The notes under the pieces: model-generated | What the model saw: the letters and a program-made list of their open reading frames with translations, nothing else | What the model was told of the DNA's origin: nothing | Databases searched by the model: none | Part shown: one piece after another, positions 45,158 through 56,682 of the stretch | How positions within the stretch are numbered: position 1 is the stretch's first letter | Layout of the letters: every line of letters starts with the position of its first letter | From: Stomoxys calcitrans | Taxonomy: Eukaryota; Arthropoda; Insecta; Diptera; Muscidae | Assembly (NCBI RefSeq): GCF_963082655.1 | Contig: NC_081556.1 | Span: forward strand, 151,869,501 to 151,933,500 | Length of the DNA: 64,000 bases | Reading direction: 5' to 3' | Position numbers and translations under genes: made by a program

Positions 45158-46440
45158 ATTTGAGGAAGGAACAGGCAGGTTTTCGGCCAGGAAGTTCTTG
45201 TACCGAGTACATTAACTCCCTGCGCATAATCATTGAACAGTCTGCAGAACTTAATTCACACCTCTACCTTTTATCCATCGACTTTCGAGCGTGCTTTTGA
45301 CACAGTTTCGCCATGCTCAATGTGGAGCACGCAGTTGAAAAAGGGCATCCCTGAAAAAATCGTGACACTAATTAGGGAGCTATATAGGCTGAAGTTTTAG
45401 TCCGTTGCAATGAAAAAGAGATCTCAAGGATCCTAAGAGGTATCGACAGAGGAGTGAAGTAGGGTTGCATCCTGTCACCGACGCTATTTTTAATTTTATA
45501 AGACTCCGCACAAGAAGCAACTAATGCTGAGGCACCCTATGGCATAAGCTGGGGTTTTAAAGACTACCTCGGAGACATCGACTACACGGATGATATATGC
45601 CTCTTTGCGCATCGCTTCGAGCCCATAAAGGCGAAATTGAAACGACTCAATGAAAATGCTGCAAAAGTAGGCCGGAGGATAAACATAGCAAAGACCAAAT
45701 TGATGAGGATAGGAACCTCAAATCTGTCACCGCTCACATATCATTGAAGACGTTGAGAACTTCTCCTATCTTAGCAGCAAAATAACAAAGGACGGAGGAT
45801 AAGAGGTAGACATCCGCGTACGTATGAACAAGGCTAGAAGGGCCTTTCTTAAACTCAATAATGTTTGGAGATGCTGTGACATCTCACATAATACAAAAGT
45901 CAGGATCTTCAACAGTAGTGCGAAATCTATGTTAATTTACGGTTGTACAACTTGGAGCTTGATACAAGCGAATACCTGTGAAGTCCAAGTTCTCATAAAC
46001 CGTATTTCAAGTGAAGAATTGCAAATAAGAACAAACACTTCCCCTGTCAATGTAGAAATCCGGAAGAGACTTTGTTGGGTCATATCCTACTTCGACCGCG
46101 CGATGATATAACAAGAAATGTCGTAGACTGGAACCCGCACGAACAAACACTTCCCCTGTCAATGTAGAAATCCGGAAGAGAAAATGGACTTGGTTGGGTC
46201 ATATCCTACTTCGACCGCTCGATGATATAGCGAGAAATGTCGTAGACTGGAACCCCCAAGAATAGCGAGAGAGGCAACGCCCGGATCTGCTGTATGAAAA
46301 GAGATTTGTAATCAACCCATACAACGTGGAATCAAGCCAAGGCTTTGGCCAACCATAGAGCACGATGGAGAGAGCTTGTTGATGACCTATGTTCACATTG
46401 AACAGTTTACAATATTATATTGTAATATATTTAGTATACT
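45158..46440 (+). pseudogene. RTE-like LINE reverse transcriptase remnant
   Basis: Reverse-transcriptase landmarks in order, on shifting frames: EQAGFRPGSSCTEYI (about 45165-45210), LYLLSIDFRACF, GVK-stop-GCILSPTLF (45460-45490), DYTDDICLFAH (the YADD-type active-site box, with T for A; 45585-45612), AAKVGRRINIAKTKLM. The downstream part is RMNKARRAFLKLNNVWRCCD, INRISSEELQIRTN, WVISYFDR and HRARWRELVDDLCSH. A 110-bp segment is tandemly duplicated (46030-46140 and 46141-46250). At least five stops or frameshifts. The style of the C-terminal region suggests RTE- or CR1-type; not certain. Confidence 0.7.
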
Positions 46441-46449
46441 CCAATAGTA

Positions 46450-47548
46450 AATAAAGGAAATATAGATGTATATCAAATTTCAGCCAAGTTTAAGCTTCTA
46501 CTAACAGTTGCGGGGTACTCGGAAGATGGGCTTATATGGTATACATATATTTATATATGGAATTTATATCAAGTTAGACACCGATTTGGATCATACTTGG
46601 AATTTGTAACAGAATACACCGTGTAAAATTTCAGCCCAATCGGATAAAAGTTGCAGCTTGTAGGGTAACCAGAATTCAAGTCGAAGGACCAATATATTTA
46701 TTCCTAATACATAGTCTCCTTCGACTTGTATTGAATTAATACCAAATGGTATTAAAAATGTTTGCCAATACTACATGTGTAGAATACTTTCACTACACAT
46801 ACCAAATTTTTGTCAAACCAGGCGAAACTTGAACTTTCTAGGAGCCGAAGATGGCTGGCTAATCGGGAGATCAGTACATATCGGAACTATGTTAGATTTT
46901 GAACCAATTTGTACTTGACACAGTTGGTGGAAGTCATAACAGAATACTGCATGGAAAATTTTAGCTAAATCTGACAAATATTGCGGCTATTCCTAGTCGT
47001 TGACCAAATCGCACAAAAATTCCGGCTTTCTGAGGATGAAGAAGTCAAATCGGGAGATCTGGTTGTATGGGAGGCCGTACTTGGCACAGTTGTTGGAAGC
47101 TTTAAATTTTAGCCAAATCGAACAAATATTATCGGAGAACACCGAATGTTATAGGAGGACACCGTAGCATGTCCGCCTACGACGCTGAACACCTGGGTTC
47201 GAATCGTGGCGAGAAAATCAGAAAAAATGTTCATCAGTGGTTATCTCCTTCTAATGCTGGTGACATTTGGGAGATACTTTTTCGTGTGAAAACTTCTCTC
47301 TAAAAAAGTGCCGCACTGCGGCTATAGAACGGAGGTCCCTTATCATTGAGCTTTAACTTGAATCGGACTCCACCCATTGATATGTGAGAAGTTTCCCTTA
47401 ATGGAAAATTCATGGACAAATTTGCATATCAGGTTATCCAACGATTTGAGCTATAAATAAAGCGGTCGCAGATCCATATTTCTAGGTGTTACAAACGGAA
47501 TGACTAGATTAGTATACCACCACCCCATTGTGGTGGTGGATAAAAAAA
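46450..47548 (-). mobile_element. Group B Helentron-like element carrying a nested SINE
   Basis: Degraded modules with the orientation phrase AGATGGGCTTATATGG, GAAGTCAAATCGGGAGAT. The right side has CTAGGTGTTACAAACGGAAT and a 5' block CCCATTGTGGTGGTGGATAA. The SINE at 47155-47429 interrupts the last module. No stem-loop end on the left. Confidence 0.6.
47155..47429 (+). mobile_element. tRNA-derived SINE, B box intact
   Basis: Head GTAGCATGTCCGCCTACGAC, B box GGTTCGAATC at 47196-47205, body TTATCATTGAGCTTTAACTT and tail TTCATGGACAAATTTGCAT. The A-box part (GCGCAGAGGTTA) is missing. Inserted inside a Helentron-like element. Confidence 0.78.
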
Positions 47549-47689
47549 TTTTATTTGTTTTTGTTAGTTTGGACGCTTGTTTTTTTGTTTTAGACTCTAC
47601 TGAACCGATATGTTTGACATTATCACAGATTGTGTAGGTTGGTCCGAAGCAGCAATAGGCTATAAAATTTTTTGATTTCGAAAACGGGT

Positions 47690-48660
47690 CGGACCCTTTA
47701 CGCGAACAACACCTTCAAAAATAAAAAGTGACCGATCACTACAATATGGGACTTAAATGAAAGGTATTCGGAAGTAGAGTACGAATGTGATATTAAAAAT
47801 TGGGTCAAAGTACATGGGGGCCGTCCCAAGCCCAAAACCGACCCAAAAGTTCTACCCTAAATCACAAGTTGACCGATCGAGACAACAAGGGACTTCAATC
47901 CCATGGCAGCCGGTTTTACGTACCGGATTGACCCGATGGATTCCTTCATCGGCAAGGGCTGCCGCCTCAGTGTACAAAACACTGCTACAACAACAACAAC
48001 AAAAAGAAACTCCAAAACCGCCCTTAAAGTGCAACCCAAAATCAAAGATGGGACTCAAATATATGGCATTTGGGAATAGACTACGAATATTGGGTCCAAT
48101 GGCCTAAAGGGTTGTCCCAAGCTGAAAACCGCTCCAAGTAGGCATATTGGACGATGATACTAATATGGCACCAAAATGAAAAATATTCGGGAGTAGATTA
48201 CGAATATGACAATAAAAATTAATTCCATGATGATGATCCACCCTATCCAATTTAGGTCCACCCAATCCCTACTCAAATGGAAGTATAAGACAATCATTGG
48301 GTTGAACTAAAAAGAACTTGAGAGTAGATTACGAATAAAGAAATACTTAAGGGCCCCAAACGAAGTAGATTACGAATAAAGAAATACTTAGGGGCTCCAA
48401 ACCCAAAATCGCCCTGAAAGAACCGCCCAAAAACAAAAGTGAACCGATCGAGACAATATGGTACTCAAATGAAAGGTATTCGGAAGTAAAATACGAATAT
48501 GATACTAAAAATTGGGTCAAAGCTACTAAGGGTCCGCCCCAAGCCCATAACAGCCCTGGAAGCATCGCGCAAAAGCAGAAGGGGACCGATCGGGAATGAA
48601 AAGTATTCGGGAGGAGAGTACTAATATGTTAAATATGTGTTAAAAATTAGGATGATGTAC
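47690..48660 (-). mobile_element. GC-hairpin dispersed repeat (family E), minus orientation
   Basis: Reverse-complement versions of the family E phrases: AATGAAAGGTATTCGGAAGT, TTGGGTCAAAG, GACCGATCGAGACAA. A CAA-tailed repeat (47901-48005) interrupts it. With the copy at 43.5-45.2 kb it forms an inverted pair around the LINE remnant. Confidence 0.5.
47901..48005 (+). repeat. CAA-tailed dispersed repeat, copy 2
   Basis: CATGGCAGCCGGTTTTACG ... GGGCTGCCGCCTCAGTGTAC ... CTACAACAACAACAACAAAA. Longer and better preserved CAA tail than the copy at 12904. Confidence 0.6.
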
Positions 48661-48689
48661 TTCGGCATACTCCCTAAATGGGTATATTA

Positions 48690-48783
48690 ACTTGGAAGTT
48701 GCTTACGCATGTGAAATTAAAATATGTGTCCTTGACACTATTGGCGAATTTCATAGAAATCGGTTAAATTATAGATATAGCCG

Positions 48784-48817
<34 letters not shown>

Positions 48818-49160
48818 AGCCCGCTTTTTACTTCTAGAGCCTTTGCAAACGCATTTATCACCCGATCTTCTCAAAACATTGATCTACACTTTCTTCTGTG
48901 AATTTGGTCGAAATCGGTTGAGATTTGGCTATAGCTCCTATATATATAATCGTCCGATTTGGACTAGTATTGAAAAAAGTTGGCCATTAGTTAACCGGTT
49001 CACACGAACATTTTAACAAAAAATTCTCTTATGGCCCCCGGTATTGCTATTGAATTTTATGGAAATCGGTTTAGTTTAAGATATAGCTCCCATATAGATT
49101 TATCAGCCGATTTCCATTTTTTGATTCTTTGTCAGCAAATTTTTTACCAGATTTTCTCTA
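48690..49160 (+). repeat. Group D Helentron-like fragment with (TA)n run
   Basis: D modules (GAAATCGGTTAAATTATAGA, TAGCTCCTATATATATAATC) without termini. A (TA)n tract at about 48785-48813 sits in the same place of the module as the one at 3999-4033. Confidence 0.55.
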
Positions 49161-49161
49161 A

Positions 49162-51376
49162 TTTGTATACCCACCACCGTAGGATAGGGGGTATATTCAT
49201 TTAGTCATTCTGTTTGCTACACATCGAAATATCAATTTCCGACCCTACAAAGTATGTATATTTCGGATCGTCGAAAAATTCTAAGACGATTTAATGATGT
49301 CCGTGTATCGGTCCATCTGCCCGTCCGTCTGTTGTTATCACTCTTGAACCTTCAAAAATTGAGATATTGAGCTGAAATTTGGCACAGATACGTCTTTTGA
49401 TGCACGCTGGTTAAGCTTTAGAACGGGCCAAATCGGACCCTATTTAGATATAGCTTCTATATAGACCGATCTGCCGATAAAGGGTCTGAAGACCATAAAA
49501 GCTTTATATTACCTGATTTCGCTGAAATTTGAAACAGTGGATTATTTTAAGCCTACCAACATCTGAACTAAATATGGTTCAGATCGAACTTTATTTAGAT
49601 ATAGCTGCCATATAGACCGATCTGCCGATAAAGGGTCTGGAGGCCATAAAAGCTAAATTTATTACCTGATTTAGCTGAAATTTGCAACAGTGGGTTATTT
49701 CAAGTCTCCTGACATCTGTCTTAAATATGGATTAGATCGGTCCATATTTAGATATAGCTGCCATATAGACCGATCTCCCCATAAAGGGTCTGAAGCCCAT
49801 AAATGCAATATTTATTACCTGATTTCGCTAAAATTTGCAACAGTAAGTTATTTTAAGCCTCCCGACATCTGACCTAAATATAGATTAGATCGGTCTATAT
49901 GTAGATATAGCTGCCATACAAACCGATCTCCCGATAAAGTGTCTGCAGCCCATAAAAGCATTATATATTACCCGATTGCGCTGAAATTTCCAACAGTGAG
50001 TTATTTTAAGTCTCCCGATATCTGACCTAGATATGAAATAGATCGGTCCATATTTAGATATAGCTGCCATACAGACCGATCTCCCGATAAAGGGTCTGAA
50101 GCCCATAAATCCAATATTTATTACCTGATTTCGCTAAAATTTGCAACAGTGAGTTATTTTAAGTCTCCCGACATCTGATAAATATATAGTTTACATCGGT
50201 GTATGTCAAGATATAGCTGCCATATAGACCGATCTCCCGATTTAGGGTCTGAGGCCCATAAAAACTTTATGTTTCATCTGATTTTGCTGAAATTTGAAAA
50301 AGTGAGTTGTTTAAGGCTTCCCGACAACTGACCCAATTATGGATTAGATCGGTCTATATTTAGATATAGCTGCCATATAGACCGATCTCCCGATAAAGGG
50401 TCTGAAGCCCATAAATGCAATATTTATTACCTGATTTTGCTAAAATTTGCAACAGTGAGTTATTTTAAGTCTCCCGACATCTGACAAAAATATGGTTCAG
50501 ATCGGTGTATATTAAGATATAGCTGCCATATAGACCGATCTCCCGATTAAGGGTCTGAAGCCCATAAAAACTTTACTTTTCATCGGATTTTGCTGAAATT
50601 TGAAACAATGAGTTGTTTAAGGCTTCCCGACAACTGACCCAATTATGGTTCAGATCGGACTAAATTTAGATATAGCTACCATATAGACCGATCTCCCGAT
50701 AAAGGGTCTGAAGACCATAACAGCTTTATTTATTACCCGATTTCGCTAAAATTTGCAACAGTGAGTAATTTTAAGCCTCCCGATATCTGACCTAAATATG
50801 GAATAGATCGGTCCATTTAGCTATAGCTGCCATGTACACCGATCTCCCGATAAAGGGTCTGAAGCTAATAAAAGCTTTATTTTTTAACCGATTTCCCTGA
50901 AATTTGAAACAGTGGGTAGTTTTACACCTCCCAACATAGGACCTTAATATGGTTCAGAAATTTGAAATACAAAATTCAACAGTGACTTATATTTATTAGA
51001 CCACTCAATGTCCGTGCCGAATTTGGGTGCATAAGTTATCCAATTTTCACCAGATTGTGGCGAAAGGGGGTTTACATATATTGGGTTGCCCAAAAAGTAA
51101 TTGCGGATTTTTTAAAAGAAAGTAAATGAATTTTTAATAAAACTTAGAAAGAACTTTAATCAAATATACTTTTTTTACACTTTTTTTCTAAAGCAAGCTA
51201 AATGTAACAGCTGATAACTGACAGAAGAAAGAATGCAATTACAGAGTCACAAGCTGTGAAAAAATTGTCAACGCCGACTATATGAAAAATCCGCAATTAC
51301 TTTTTGGGCAACCAATACATCCGAGGTGGTGGGTATTCAAAGCTCGTCCCGGCCAAACTTAATGCCTTTTTACTTG
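49162..51376 (+). mobile_element. Helentron/DINE-1-like element, group A, long array, nested MITE
   Basis: ATACCCACCACC (49167-49178) matches GGTGGTGGGTAT (51325-51336). The 3' hairpin is degraded (AGCTCGTCCCGGCCAAACTT). Ten or more modules with TCTCCCGATAAAGGGTCTG and ATAGCTGCCATATAGACCG. The module text differs from other A copies (AAGGGTCTGAAGCCCATAAA), suggesting a separate sub-group with local homogenisation. A MITE interrupts the 3' part at 51081-51315. Confidence 0.8.
51081..51315 (+). mobile_element. MITE with TA target duplication, copy 2
   Basis: 235 bp, starts TTGGGTTGCCCAAAAAGTAA, ends ACTTTTTGGGCAACCAA. TA at 51079-51080 and 51316-51317. Removing the element and one TA restores the group A 3' segment (TTTACATA-TA-C then CGAGGTGGTGGGTAT), as in uninterrupted copies at 32508-32537 and 63246-63274. 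Confidence 0.92.
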
Positions 51377-51404
51377 TTTTACAATGGCTTTTTATGATTT
51401 TTGC

Positions 51405-51640
51405 TGTGTGTGCGTATTTCAATTGAAATCGGTGTCGATTTAAATATAGCTTTGTTATATATTTTCGTCCGTTATTGACCAATAGTCAATAAGTTTGTTA
51501 TTTTGGCAAGAAGGATTCTCTTATAACTCGTCGGATGACTGATGAACTTAATTTAAGACTTTCATTTTTCAGGCCTTTGCTAACGCATTTATCAATCGAT
51601 CTTCTAAAAAATTTCCAAAATTATAAAATTTTCTTTAACT
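51405..51640 (+). repeat. Group D Helentron-like fragment
   Basis: GAAATCGGTGTCGATTTAAATATAG (first 20 bases typical) and GGCCTTTGCTAACGCATTTATCAATCGATCTT (first 20 typical) fit D modules; no ends. Confidence 0.45.
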
Positions 51641-52870
51641 TCGGTATAAATAGAAAATTTCATTTTATTCAAACTCTGTCCCATATCAAAGGAATTTCAT
51701 TTAAATTAACAAACAAAATTATTTAAGTTTTTCGTATTTTTGATTTTTGTTTTGTTCTTATCATTTTGTGAAACCAAATCTGCATTTGTAAATACTATAC
51801 AATTTATATACAAAAGAAGAAGAAGATAACAAAACACAATTGCAAGTATACTAAAATCTTGTCGTAGTTTAATAACCCTCCCCCCGTCAAAATGAAAAAG
51901 AAGCCCCACTCTCTCCCTCTCTCTCTTTAAAATGCAATAAAAGACTATAAAAGAACGAATGAAAACCAAATGTATACGAAAACATTTAATGACTTTAGCT
52001 TAAGCTACCATTTAATAAAATAAATTATAAATTAATACAATTAGTAAGTTTTAAACATTTAAAATTAATGCAGAACATAAAAACAAATAAAATATCAAGT
52101 ATAAAAAAATTAAAAAAAAACAATATTTAATTAAATGTTTAGCAGCCAAACTCTGACATATTCCCATTTATTATTAACTACTTTATAAATATCTATATAT
52201 ATATATACATACAAACATAAATAAATATACAAGCAAACAAAAACAAAAAAACAAACACACATATATCTACTATCTATATACAATTAAATTTAATTAAGAA
52301 AACAACTTAATGAAAATGAGAAAAAAACAGCAGCCAACTACTAAACAAAAACATCACATGTGGAGCGGAAAATCTTTCCGCATATAAAAAAATGAGAACC
52401 TAATAATAATAAAAAATAATATACATAATAATAAAATGTAAAATGTATACGAATGAAAGAAATGTCCTATAATTTACTGCAAAGCTACGGAAGGCGCCAT
52501 GCCGCTGTGAAATATCCTAAAGGGTTGGATTCTTAATTATGACCGGTTTTATGTTTCCACAACTCAACCCAGATTTTTTCTACAATTTTGTTAAATATTC
52601 TACAATTAATAGTTAAATAGTCACATTGACATAATGAAAACAATAAAGAAACTGAATCTGAATTGCAAATTGCAAATTGTATACGACATGAGTGCAGATA
52701 TCATCAGCATCAATTATGATAGGCAGTCATTGATGGCGTACATTATTCTATGGCAATAACACTATGCAACTGAAGGAGAAATGTAAGTCAGTAGGTAATG
52801 GGGCTTTTAGAGCACAGCACGAGTACAGAATGGTCAACTTTACCTGTTAGGGAAGAAATTCACAATGTGG
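51641..52870. other. AT-rich unique island, no gene recognised
   Basis: Very AT-rich with many AATAAA-like and TTAATT strings (51990-52450), TA-rich short tandem text at about 52192-52210 and C/T-rich text at 51900-51930. In texture it resembles a fly 3' UTR. It could be a displaced part of the otp 3' UTR or intergenic DNA. No ORF of note. Confidence 0.35.
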
Positions 52871-52879
52871 ATATTCTGT

Positions 52880-53260
52880 GAGCCCCGCAAGGTAAATCGA
52901 GTGTTCAGTTTATATAGCAGCTATATCTAAACATGATCTGACAGTCCGACTATAATCACTTAGAATGTTGAATTTCGGTGAACTTTTGGCAACTATTATA
53001 CGACCAAGACTTTAAAATAGTTTTTTCAGCGAAGATTTGTTTCAATGCAAGCCATATTCAAATATGGTCAAAGACCAAGCTAAATGCTTCCAATCGGCAG
53101 ATTGGTCCAAATGGCAGTCAATACACCCACCATCGAACTTTAAAAAAAAGTCTGTTTAACATTTTATTATCTGTTTCCGGCAGGTCATTTTTGAAGATCA
53201 TGTAAAGTCCATTAACGCTTGACTCTCGATTCCCTTGTCCGATTTTTATGAAATTTCATA
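52880..53260. repeat. Degraded group A Helentron-like module fragments
   Basis: AAATCGAGTGTTCAGTTTAT, ATAGCAGCTATATCTAAACA and AATCGGCAGATTGGTCC are recognisable but scattered. Confidence 0.4.
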
Positions 53261-53409
53261 CATTCATTATGTAGAGCATTTATTTTGGCATAGTAATCTT
53301 TTAAATGAATTAAATCGTAATCTTAAAAAAAAATAAAATTGTTGAAAATTTTTTAAAAAAAGCAAAAAAAAATATATATTTTTAAGAGCATTTATAATAA
53401 AAAAAAAAT

Positions 53410-54890
53410 ATATATATATGAGAGCTATATCTAAATCTGAACCGATTTCTATGAAATTCACCGGTAATATCGTCATAAAAAAATCCTTTTTGCCAAATTT
53501 CGAGAGAATCGGTTAACAAATGACCATTTTATAGCTGTATTACTGAAAATCGGACGAACATATATATGGGAGCTATATCCAAATATGAACCGATTTCTAT
53601 AAAATTCACCAGTTATATCGAGAGTCATAAGAAAGTCCTTCTTACCAAATTTCGGGAGAATCGGTTAACAAATGACCATTTTATTGCTGTATTACTGAAA
53701 ATCGGACGAACATATATATGGGAGCTATATCCAAATATGAACCGATTTCTATAAAATTCACCAGTTATATCGAGAGTCATAAGAAAGTCCTTCTTGCCAA
53801 ATTTCGGGAGAATCGGTTAACAAATGACCATTTTATTGCTGTATTACTGCAAATCGGGCGAACATATATATGGGTGTTATATCCAAATATGAACCGATTT
53901 CTATAAAATTCACCAGTTATATCGAGAGTCATAAGAAAGTCCTTCTTACCAAATTTCGGGAGAATCGGTTAACAAATGACCATTTTATTGCATTATTACT
54001 GCAAATCGGGCGAACATATATATGGGTGTTATATCCAAATATGAACCGATTTCTATAAAATTCACCAGTTATATCGAGAGTCATAAGAAAGTCCTTCTTA
54101 CCAAATTTCGGGAGAATCGGTTAACATATGACCATTTTATTGCTGTATTACTGAAAATCGGACGAACATATATATGGGAGCTATATCCAAATATGAACCG
54201 ATTTCTATAAAATTCACCAGTTATATCGAGAGTCATAAGAAAGTCCTTCTTGCCAAATTTCGGGAGAATCGGTTAACAAATGACCATTTTATTGCTGTAT
54301 TACTGCAAATCGGGCGAACATATATATGGGTGTTATATCCAAATATGAACCGATTTCTATAAAATTCACCAGTTATATCGAGAGTCATAAGAAAGTCCTT
54401 CTTGCCAAATTTCGGGAGAATCGGTTAACAAATGACCATTTTATTGCTGTATTACTGCAAATCGGGCGAACATATATATGGGTGTTATATCCAAATATGA
54501 ACCGATTTCTATAAAATTCACCAGTTATATCGAGAGTCATAAGAAAGTCCTTATTACCAAATTTCGGGAGAATCGGTTAACAAATGACCATTTTATTGCA
54601 TTATTACTGCAAATCGAACGAACATATATATGGGAGCTATATCCAAATCTAAACCGATTTTTTCCAATTTCAATAGGCTTCGTCTCTTGGCCGAAAAACA
54701 TGCCCCTACCAAATTTGAAGACGATCGGATAAAAATTCCGACCTGCAACTTGTACACAAATTAAACATGGACAGACGGACAGATAGACAGACAGACGGAC
54801 ATAGCTAAATCGAATTTGAAAGTGATTCTGAGTCGATCGGTATACTTATCAATGGGTATATATCTCTTGCTTTTGGAGTGTTACAAAAAA
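53410..54890 (-). mobile_element. Group D Helentron-like element with seven-unit 152-bp array
   Basis: Minus orientation. The interior (about 53560-54645) is seven tandem units of exactly 152 bp: identical landmarks recur at 53566, 53718, 53870, 54022, 54174, 54326 and 54478. Units differ at only a few linked sites (GGGAGCTAT or GGGTGTTAT; CTGAAAATCGGAC or CTGCAAATCGGGC; GCTGTATTACT or GCATTATTACT). To the right, the head block (GGACAGACGGACAGATAGAC, CTGAGTCGATCGG) remains; both terminal blocks are gone. Each unit contains a 62-codon ORF, but 152 is not a multiple of three, so these cannot form one protein. Confidence 0.85.
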
Positions 54891-54971
54891 CATGTTTTTA
54901 ATATTCAATATCCATTTAGCGAAAAAAAGTGGATTTTAATGATCTTGACATAATATTGCAAAAAGAAAAAA

Positions 54972-56035
54972 CAATTAAAAGCTTGCTAAGCTCGGCCGGG
55001 CCGAATCTTATATACCCTCCACCATGGATCGCATATGGCGTGTTTTTTCCAGGCATCTATTCTTAAGTAAAAAAAGGATATAAGAAAATATTGACTCTGC
55101 TATTAGAGCGATATCAAGATATGGTCCGGTTCGGACCACAATTAAATTATATGTTGGAGACCTGTGTAAAATATCAGCCAATTCGAATTAGAATTGCGAC
55201 CTTTGGGGGCTCAAGAAGTAAAATAGAGAGATCGATTTATATGGAAACAGCAACAGGCTATAGACCGATTTAGACCATAATAAACACTTATATTGATGGT
55301 CATGAGAGGATTCGTCGTACAAAATTTCAATAATAATTGCGACATCTAGAGGCTCAAGAAGTCAAGTCCCCAGATCGGTTTTTATGGCAGCTATATCAGG
55401 TTATGAACCGATTTTAACCTTATTTGGTACAGTTGTTAAAAGTCATAAGAAAATACGTCATGCAAAATTTCATTCAAATCGGATAAGAATTGCGCCCTCT
55501 AGTGGCTCAAGAGTTAAGATTCCAGATCGGTTTATATGACAGCTATATCAAGTTAATGGCCGATTTGAACCTACCCTAGCACAGTTGTTGAAAGTCATTG
55601 CAAAACACGTCATGCAAAATTTCATTCCAAGCGAATAAGAATTGCGCCCTCTAGAGGCTCAAGACGTCAAGACCCAAATTTGAACCATACTTGGCAGAGT
55701 TGTTAGATATCATAACAAAACACGAAGTCCAAAATTTTATTCCAAATCGGAAAAGGCTCAAGAAGTCAAAACCCAAGATTGATTTATATGGCAGTTTTAT
55801 CAAAACATGGACCGATATAGCCCATTTACAATCCCAACCGACCTACACTAATAAGAAGTATTTGTGCAAAATTTCAAGCAGCTAGATTTACTCCTTCGAA
55901 AGTCAGCCTGCTTGCTGCAGACAGACGGATGGACATGGCTAGATGGACTTCAAATGACATGACGATCAAGAATGTATATACTTTATGCGGTCTTAGACGA
56001 ATATTTCGAGTAGTTACAAACAGAATGACGAAATT
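54972..56035 (-). mobile_element. Helentron/DINE-1-like element, group B
   Basis: Minus orientation. Hairpin CTCGGCC/GGGCCGAAT and TATACCCTCCACC (55011-55023) at the left; five modules; the head phrases GACAGACGGATGGACATGG and GTTACAAACAGAATGACG at the right, stopping at AAATT (56034), just short of the 5' block. Confidence 0.75.
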
Positions 56036-56574
56036 GTGGTGTCCATGTTTTGATATAGCTGTCATATAAACCGATCTTGGATCTTGACTTATTGAGCCAC
56101 TAAAGGACGCACTTCTTATCCGATTCAGCTGAAATTTTGCACGAGGTGTTTTGTTATGACTTCCAACTTCTGTGCTAAGTATGCTGGAAATCGATTCATA
56201 ATCTGAAATAGTGGCCATATTATCCGATCTAGGGTCTTGACTTCTTGAGCCACTAGAGAGTGCAATCATTATCCGATTCAGCTGAAATTTTGCACGAGGT
56301 GTTTTGTTATGACTTTCAACAGATGTGCTAAGTATGGTTGAAATCGGTCCATAACCTCATTTAGCTGTCATATAAACCGATCTGGGGCTTGACTTCTTGA
56401 ACCTCTGCAGGGAGCAATTCCTTTCCGTTTCAGGTAAAATCTAGCATGGCGTGTTTTGTTATGACTTCCAACAACTGTGTTAAAAATGGTTCAGATCTGT
56501 TCACAATCTGATATAGCCGCCATATAAACCGATCTGAGGATTCGGCCCGACCGAACTTAGCACGCTTTTACTTG
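56036..56574 (+). mobile_element. Group B Helentron-like 3' part, head-to-head with previous
   Basis: Starts inside a module (GTTTTGATATAGCTGTCATA), three more modules, then hairpin TTCGGCC/GACCGAA (56541-56555) and CACGCTTTTACTTG. The 5' half is missing and the GGTGGAGGGTAT block is deleted (GATCTGAGGATTCGGCC). Confidence 0.7.
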
Positions 56575-56682
56575 TTAATTGTAAAATTTACGTGATTTCA
56601 AGCGTTCTACGAACATCGAACATAGGGTCGGTAAATAACACAAGTTTAATCGATAAAATCTGACCTCTTAATTTGGAGATGT

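Noticed and set aside
49440..50930. Regular direct repeats that might suggest a CRISPR array
   Set aside because: Repeats are about 150 bp, contiguous and inside a eukaryotic mobile element with termini; no short-repeat/spacer structure and no cas-like gene.
53566..54732. Seven successive 62-84-codon ORFs with almost the same protein (MGAISKYEPISIKFTSY...)
   Set aside because: They are generated by a 152-bp tandem repeat; since 152 is not a multiple of three, consecutive units are in different frames and no continuous protein exists. Similar peptides appear wherever the non-coding Helentron-like modules occur, on both strands.
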